Assembly (NCBI GenBank): GCA_022836615.1
Contig: MU405316.1
Span: forward strand, 1 to 64,000
Source of the DNA: Annulohypoxylon bovei var. microspora
Lineage: Eukaryota > Ascomycota > Sordariomycetes > Xylariales > Hypoxylaceae
DNA length: 64,000 nucleotides
Reading direction: 5' to 3'
The first letter of the stretch is position 1. Each line of letters opens with the position of its first letter. Both the position numbers and the translations under genes were made by a program. This document shows, piece by piece, positions 57,364-64,000 of the stretch. The notes below the pieces were generated by a model. The model had not been told where the DNA came from. It did not search any database and worked only from the letters and a program-made list of their open reading frames with translations.

Positions 57364-60230
57364 GTTCTCTAGTCTCGGGTCCACAGCATCGGTGTCTGAG
57401 TTAGATTCGCTGTTGTCCCCTGTAGTCTGTTTACCCTAGTTGATTTTTTCATTATTTAGGAAACGGGGTGGCCAAGATGAGGACTAGCTTCACTCACCTC
57501 TTGTTGATCTTTCTTCTCCATCTCCTCTTTCCTTGAAGAGCGGCTCATTGCCTTAAGAAGTTCTTTGTCGACTCGAAGATCAGCCAGGCGGTTTTTTTCT
57601 TTCTTTAGTCGACGCGCCTGAGACTTGAGTTATGTCTTCTCACAGTAGTTTAAAGTGAGTTTCCCGTGCTGACTTCTCATCGCGCGCGATGCTTTACGTT
57701 CTTCTATCTGCTGTCCTATGTGGTGCAAAAATGCCGGAGGATCCACCGCACCTACGACTCTCTTCTGCGTTGGGGTTCCAGCACAGCCGGGCTCCCGGGC
57801 TACCATTCATAGACGTAGCTCGTCAGCGTTTGTACCGGGTAGACTGGGTAACATGTTAACAACTGGACTTCCAGCGAGCGATGCCGGTATTACATCTTTC
57901 GGGAGGTCGAGCCAACACTGACGCTGCCGGTCCTCGGCAAGTGCTGGTTTTGCACGCCCGAAGATATGTCTTGGAAGCCGATCCATGTCGGCTAATAAAG
58001 TCGAGTTCGGGTGGTCAGATCTTTGGCTAGTTTTTTGGCGACCCCCATCTTTCGTCTGCTCGGCCTGCTCGCCCACCGCATGTATCAAAAGCCGCAACTA
58101 GCTAGCAAAACCCGAACACGTCGTCGTGAGGAACCCCGGAACGTACATGTACACTACAAACGTAGGCAGCTGATGGATCCCACATGCGACAGGATAATAG
58201 CGAGAGGTGCAACGAATGCTGCGGTCAAAGTTGCATTCGCAGCGCGTGCTTTGCAGATGAGAGCCACTCTGGGGGGGGAAACGGTATGTGGATAGGCTAG
58301 AACGGTCCGATTCCTACTGGCTGCAGAACGGGGCCACGCCGCGTAGAAACGCATCCTGCAATACTGACAGTTCGGCCCCCCCTAGCTCTCCGCATGGGCG
58401 ATGATGTCGTTGCAAGACCTTTTCCCGTGTGCAACAGACCACCAGCACGGCTTTCTAACCCGTCTGGCGGACATGGCCGCACGCGTGCATTGCAACCGTA
58501 GCGTAGCTTAGCTTTTTCTCATCTTCTAGACTTTTTTGAGGCACGCATGTAGTGGCTCTATGCCCTTGTCCCTGCAGAAGTTAAGGACCAGTAAGCGTCG
58601 CGAGCTAGGTGGCTTACCATGGCCAAAGTGCCCCCTAATGCAACTGTATGATGTTCATAGGTGGGTTAGTGGCGGCTAGCATCCTCTGACGTTGACCGGA
58701 CGTTGACTCGTCTAAACCACAGATCCTAGCGTTTACGTGCACAATTAATTTTTCTTCTCTTTTCAACCTTCATTGCATCGACTAGATCGACTAAAGGTAG
58801 TTGATGACGATAAGTCCTAGAGAGTTTTGCTTCCGAGAGAAGTGCTATTTATCTATATGGTTTTAATAACCTTATATAAAATCAAATATATTAGGTATGT
58901 GGTTCATTCCTTCGTATGGCGGACTTCAAATTTTGTTAATTATAATGTCCCCATAGATAGGTAAGTTTCTAAGAAGACGGATCCTTTCCGAAGGTAAGAT
59001 CCCCAATATGTCGAGATACATAACAATGCCTACCATGTGACTACCTGGGCATTTAGCCACGTGGATTATACTGATCCTGATTCATGCGTATGTACGTATT
59101 GATAAGCTAATTCTGATGATTTAGGGCTGATTTTAATATCGTGCCTCGGATAAATAGAGGTTGGAGGGTGACTAGTGAAATGTAGGTTGGTAGGGAGGTA
59201 AGTAATATCTACCTACCTACATAGTAGCACCTACATAATACGTGCGTACGCATTATGCGGAAGAAGACTTCGTCAACGAAGCCGAAATATTAATCAATAC
59301 TCGTCTCCCCCTGAGAGAACTATTTCACATGACAGATGGTTAACTAGATCGATCGTGAACTCTCGTCACATCATTAAGGATCTAGGACTAGTTGCGGGAG
59401 GAAAGACATGGCTAGCCGCACACTCGCCTATGAGCTTCATATTCGCACCTCCAATCTCACGATATCGTGGAGACCTGTCACGCCCGATCGATGCATATGA
59501 CCGAAGAAAGAAAGCAGATAATACACCATGCTCCAACCGCCTGATATACTAGTCGTTTAGGACCTAGGTAAAGACGGAGGATCAACGAGGGCCGGCATCG
59601 TCGGCCGAGAACAGTTACAAGACCCGCGAGTATAATGGAGGAACCCCCACTTCCTCGCATATGGCTGCGAGTATTTCCTTGGAAGAAGAATACACCCGCA
59701 GATCCTAGCATGATGTTGTGATCACCAAGCATACCTAGGCGCATAGGCGTTGGTGATGTCGAACATATCCGTTTCTCGTCCGTTCTCCTCTCTTTGTCGC
59801 CCGCCTGAGCGATTTTAAATACCTTGCAAGATCCCCAAATACGATCCTTCCGGGGTCTGGGCGCATCAGGCGATAATAAAATACCTACTTCGGATATAAC
59901 ATGTAGCGGGAGGGACAAGGTGAGGAGTAGGCAGGGTTGACCCGAGGGCCTATGTACGTGGTCTACCGTTTACTGTCGAGTTGAGACCGCAGATTGGCTG
60001 TGCAGAGATGCGATTCGTACCAAAGTCAGCAGGCTATTGGTACAGATATCGTCATTTTACCCGTTCTTTGGACTTTAATAACGCGTATCATATGGAACAG
60101 TATGTAACCTATATCCTAGACAACCTATTATCTAATCTACATTACATCTAGACGCGGATCTGCATCCAATAACGGTGGGTTCAATCCCATATCGTAATAC
60201 AGAGTACAGATGTAGACGCGACGAACTTTT
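57364..60230. other. Spacer with degraded coding-like remnants
   Basis: On the minus strand 57498-57629 a charged coiled-coil frame (RLKKEKNRLADLRVDKELLKAM) ends in a perfect GTGAGT donor, and 57807-58097 encodes a protein-like stretch (LPRHIFGRAKPALAEDRQRQCWLDLPKDV) with a further protein-like stretch out of frame next to it. These look like pieces of one decayed gene or transposon, or an unresolved 5' exon set. From 58500 to 60230 nothing convincing is seen; the minus ORF 59478-59918 has no domain. CTACCTACCTA runs lie near 59210. Confidence 0.4.
57498..58097 (-). pseudogene. Possible decayed gene or 5' exons upstream of the methyltransferase
   Basis: Three coding-like pieces in two frames: 58097-57807 (stop), a piece read around 57770-57640 (TQKRVVGAVDPPAFLHHIGQQ), and 57629-57498 with a strong donor. 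Frames shift between them and there are stops, so no intact product is supported. No family recognised. Confidence 0.3.
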
Positions 60231-62539
60231 CTAGTCGACCACCTTCATGAACTGATTGGCCATGAAGACTGCGCTCTTCTGCACCGCGTCCCGCTTCGTC
60301 GGCGGAGCTGAGGTTCCAATCTTCGGAACTGAAAACCTCGGTTTGCCGAAGGATGCTGGGCCGGAGGCGGCTCTCTTAGCCGTGGTTGCATTAGTCGGGT
60401 AGTCGATAGCACCATACGCGCAGTTGCCGCCCTTAAAGGCCGCCGTGGCGGCCGCCTTCCATAGCTCCGTAATATCTGTGACCATGGGCGCGGTCCACCA
60501 GAGCCGACAGTCGGACTCCTCGACGACAAACTGTGCGGGAATCCCATCCTCGAGGTTACCGGCAAGGATCTGATCCTTCACGTTTAGACTGGCTGCCGTG
60601 CTGCGGTCTACAACATACTCCGTGTATGTATTTAGCGTGGCTGTGAGGGCAGTGTCGTTCGTGGAGCTGAGCGCTGTCTGGGCCTGCGAGTAGACGTCGT
60701 CGAAACCGTAACTCTGCGATCCCTTCACGCCGCCGACGCCCTGGATGAGACCCTCCTTGGTCGGACGTCCACCCATAGCGATGCTCTTAACACCCGCATT
60801 GGACCTTAAAAATTCGGAAAACAACGTGCATGTAGAGGCGCAATATCCGTCGAGCAGCAGCACGATATTTTCAGGACTGCCAAACGGACGCGTGAAGTTT
60901 TGGCGGCTACGATATCCCGTGATATCCGTACCAAACCCGAATGTGCTGTTGCTCGTGCTCAGCGGGTCGTTGAAGTTCCACTGCATGAGGTTTGTGTAGT
61001 TGTCGCCGCCGAACTCGTGTGGTGCAAACTTGTCCTCGTAAGACGTGAAGTTCCCGTCTGTGATGTTGAGGTCGTACCGCCAGTTGAAGACTGACTCATA
61101 CGCATTGATCACGGAAGCGGATGAGGTATTCGGGTCGAAATCCGCAGCGATGTCAGAGAAAACTTGGGAGACAGCTGTGAAACCGTCGTGTTGTCGCCAA
61201 CGTCCTAGGCCCTCTTGGACAATATCCGGGAACAGTTGGCGAAAACCGTCGTATCCGAGGAAGATGTAACCGCCCCCGTTAGCCTGCACATCAACGACGA
61301 GCTTTGTCTTCCCAGCTTCAACGGCAGCTGCGTAGAAATCCTGGGCGACCTGCTGGAATTCGACCGGGTCGCTAGGCGAGAAGGAAAGCATGACGAGCAC
61401 CGCTACATCTTCGAAACCAGTTTGGTTAATAAAGTAACCTGAGATTGAGGAGTCACTAGCAACGATAACCGGGCTGGGATATCCTGTGACGGGAACTCCT
61501 ACGGCATCGGTAGCTGTCGTATCCGAAGTTGTCTCAGTAGTCGCCGAATCAGCCACACTATTAGTAGCTGCACCGGCACAGAACCTCTTAAAGAAGGACG
61601 GTCCATCGACAACAGTGCGCCAGTTACCCTTTAACCTCGCTTGATTGGGCAGGTCTAGCACCGTCCCGTTCTCGAACGTGAACGAGGTGATATTGCCAGG
61701 GTAGATGTATCTAGACCATTGTCAGTCTTTTCGAATTCGAATTCGAATTTGCCTGCTTTTCGAGAACTATACCTTACGCGGCCACCCGTCTGGAAATATC
61801 CTTGGTTTTTGTTTTCGGCCAGGAACGCCTTCTCGAAGAACATGGAGTTGTAAGCGGCATCAACATCCTGGTTACCACCCGCCTGGTTGATCCAATCCTC
61901 GATGTAGGTGGCAGCGTCCACCCCGTTGATGAGCTGCACGGTCGATGGCGATTCCACTCCAGCTACCACGTCGTTGTATACCTTGATCACAGGTGCGGAG
62001 CCATCGGGGCCTTCTTCGCTAATCGAAACTAAGGCAAAGGGTCTCTGCCACTCCACAGCGGCGGATAACGCATCCGGGTACACTACGAAGTGGCCATCGT
62101 GCGCCGGTCCGAATAGCTTAATGTATAGATCCGCTTGCCACGCGTACTCGTTAGCATATTTGTCTGCCTCGAGGCCGGCCCTCACATCAGCTATCGCAGC
62201 CCAAAGGTCCGTAGGAGGATAACCATAGTCGGCTGGAGGGTTCTTCTTAAAGACAGTGTCGGATTGCCATTCGACGTAGGGCTCTAGCTCGTCGATGAAC
62301 TTGAGGGCGCCATCCTTATCAATCGGGACCGAATTGAGACATTCGTAGGCTATTGACGCCTCAACGGTTGGCGTAGCTGTGGCGCCGATCTGGGCGGTCC
62401 AAGTAGAGCTAACAATGGCACACGGCTCTGTCGCAGTGGGAGTTGTAGTCGTGCTCGTCGTATTCGTTTGTCTAAGACCTAACTTAGAACCACTTACTGA
62501 CGAAGCGAGCGCCAACGCGCTGATTGTGGAGGACTTCAT
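60231..62539 (-). CDS. Secreted S41-family (CPAF-like) serine peptidase
   Basis: Tail-specific-protease-like serine hydrolase of a fungal secreted family. Exons on minus 62539-61773 and 61710-60231, 748 aa. Residues 1-18 form a signal peptide (MKSSTISALALASSVSG). A Thr-rich linker and Cys residues suggest an extracellular protein, and Asn-x-Thr/Ser sites are numerous. The nucleophile Ser lies in LLLDGYCASTCTLFSEFL, the S41 pattern; the substrate-binding half is VVDVQANGGGYIFLGYDGF. The intron's donor must be GTATAG at 61772 rather than GTAAGG at 61777, because only that choice gives VRYIYPGNITSFTFENG in frame. The stop is TAG at 60231-60233. The C-tail is basic. Confidence 0.9.
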
Positions 62540-64000
62540 GGCTGTCGACTACCACGGCTAACGGCTACTACCTACTACCTCACCTACTTGAACAGGCACA
62601 GGGGCATAAGGTGAGGAAAACAAATCATAACGTGGACTGACCGGCGCAGACAAGCGCAGTCTTATACCTACCAAGCAGGCTCCTACGCGATAACCCCCGC
62701 GCGTGCGCACGAATCTCCAATTTCAAGTGAGTTTCCCATTTAGGTAGGTGAGACGACACTCACTTTAACCGATTGGGAGAGATCTCGAGGTGATTGATGG
62801 GGTTAGGCGTGGAGAGAGGCCAGGGTGTGGTGACACGGCATGAAGAGATCTACGGCAGATATATTATCGAGCTTGGGCTTATGCATCGCCTATGGCTCAC
62901 ACTACTCATATGTGAGGGAAAGCTACAGGCATGAACGATTTTTAATTTAGAATCTGACGTATCAAGCAGACGCTCTATATCTTGCGCGTCCGCTAATCCA
63001 GATATCGTGCAGTCAGTGTTGTTGTTCCTGGCCTAGAACAGGCTGCTCGTCTGTGATTCGATACGAGTTGATAACACCCCTCTCCCCCCCTGGCAGATTC
63101 CATATCTTGCCATCCTAGTCAGCGATCCTAGTTAGCACGCCTTTCTGGGCCCCCCTAGTGTCACCTTTCAAGCCTATCCAGGTTTTGTTTATCGATAATT
63201 GTATATACACCACCATACAAACGGGCTACTGGCAGTGAAGGATTTTCCGGACGTCGGAACCTCTCCGTCGCCCACGAGTGCACGCTTTGTCGGATACGTA
63301 CAGTAAAAACGAAAACATGTTAAATTTATCCATCTTAGGTAGTTAGTTAGGTAGGTAAGAAGGCAATAACTTCTTAGTAGATGGCTGGGTAGGTACCTAC
63401 CTTCGATAGATACCCAGGAGGTACTGTATGAATTTCAAGGTCCTCCCCTAAGATCGATTACCTACCCCTACTAAAATGATGTGATATGCCTTACAGATTC
63501 AATTTCCAATCCCTGTTCAGGTACCGACCTACCTTTTAATAATATTTCCGGCCCTATTCACGTAACCTTTAAACCTGTATTAACGAGGGGTGCCAAGTTA
63601 TGTAGATATATTTTGTTATAACATTCCTGTGATATAACATCTTGTCTCTAACTATGCTGCTATGTCTTATCGCACCCCTCTTCTTTTTCCCTTCTTCTCA
63701 GTCACATAGAGCTTAAGCGAAGTATGTATTCCTCTGCCGTACTACGTGTCCGCTGTCCCGGTAGTGAATACGAAGTCCCGACCAAACTAGCCACATAGCG
63801 CTATGCGGTAACTACCTAGGTACGTGGTGAAAGCAACCATTTACTAGCTCTCTTCGTGGTTCGCGAATGACGTCGGTATAGGAATAGGCCAATCCATTTT
63901 CTCGCGCCATCTCGTACGGCCCGTTGATGGACTTATCTAGCTTGCCTACCTACATAGGTAGGTATGTAGGTACTAGTCTCTTTAATCCTTGTAGCTAACC
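62540..64000. other. Terminal spacer
   Basis: Promoter side of the S41 peptidase, then AT-rich sequence with TAGG/CCTA runs (63334-63358 and 63943-63972). No gene seen up to the window end. Confidence 0.5.

Noticed and set aside
59478..59918. 146-aa minus ORF
   Set aside because: No recognisable domain; lies between genes with no start context.

Overview
The window is nuclear DNA of a filamentous ascomycete. The evidence is short phase-consistent introns (about 45-90 bases, GTAAGT-like donors, CTAAC-type branch sites), a solitary 5S rRNA gene, fungal-only families (Skt5/Chs4, Ivy1, DUF6594, LaeA-like methyltransferase) and gene-sparse AT-rich spacers. A sordariomycete, perhaps Xylariales, is my guess from overall impression only. 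Most genes are spliced. For each I checked reading phase across every intron; the CDS spans below include introns and the exons are listed in the evidence.

Layout. 1-8 kb: a chitin synthase activator (Skt5/Chs4-like) with a C-terminal CaaX box, then an AT-rich gene-free stretch ending in a 0.65 kb minisatellite. 8.4-13.4 kb: a metzincin-type metalloprotease, a mitochondrial pyruvate carrier subunit, a foldback MITE with perfect 61-bp terminal inverted repeats and a 9-bp target duplication, and the complex I subunit NDUFA2. 14-18.6 kb: a large disordered protein of unknown function whose frame is interrupted by one in-frame TAG. 20-29 kb: housekeeping genes: an Fmp46-like redox protein, a Nup53/Nup35-type nucleoporin, an Ivy1-like protein, acyl-protein thioesterase and a class III (LigB/DODA-type) dioxygenase. 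29.4-32.4 kb: a DUF6594 membrane protein, an 81-aa orphan with a GC-AG intron, and tRNA-Val(AAC). 34-45 kb: the urea transporter DUR3, a copper amine oxidase and an MFS transporter. 48.6-54.4 kb: two orphan proteins, quinolinate phosphoribosyltransferase and a 5S rRNA gene. 56.4-62.5 kb: a LaeA-like methyltransferase, a degraded coding-like stretch and a secreted S41-family protease.

Working together: urea uptake (DUR3) and amine oxidation (copper amine oxidase) lie side by side and both release ammonium nitrogen; GATAAG elements lie upstream of both, five of them within about 0.8 kb of DUR3, which fits control by a nitrogen GATA factor (inference). The pyruvate carrier and the complex I subunit are mitochondrial neighbours separated by the MITE. 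No secondary-metabolite cluster, CRISPR array or intact autonomous transposon was seen. The observations I rate highest are the foldback MITE, the in-frame TAG and the GC-AG orphan gene.
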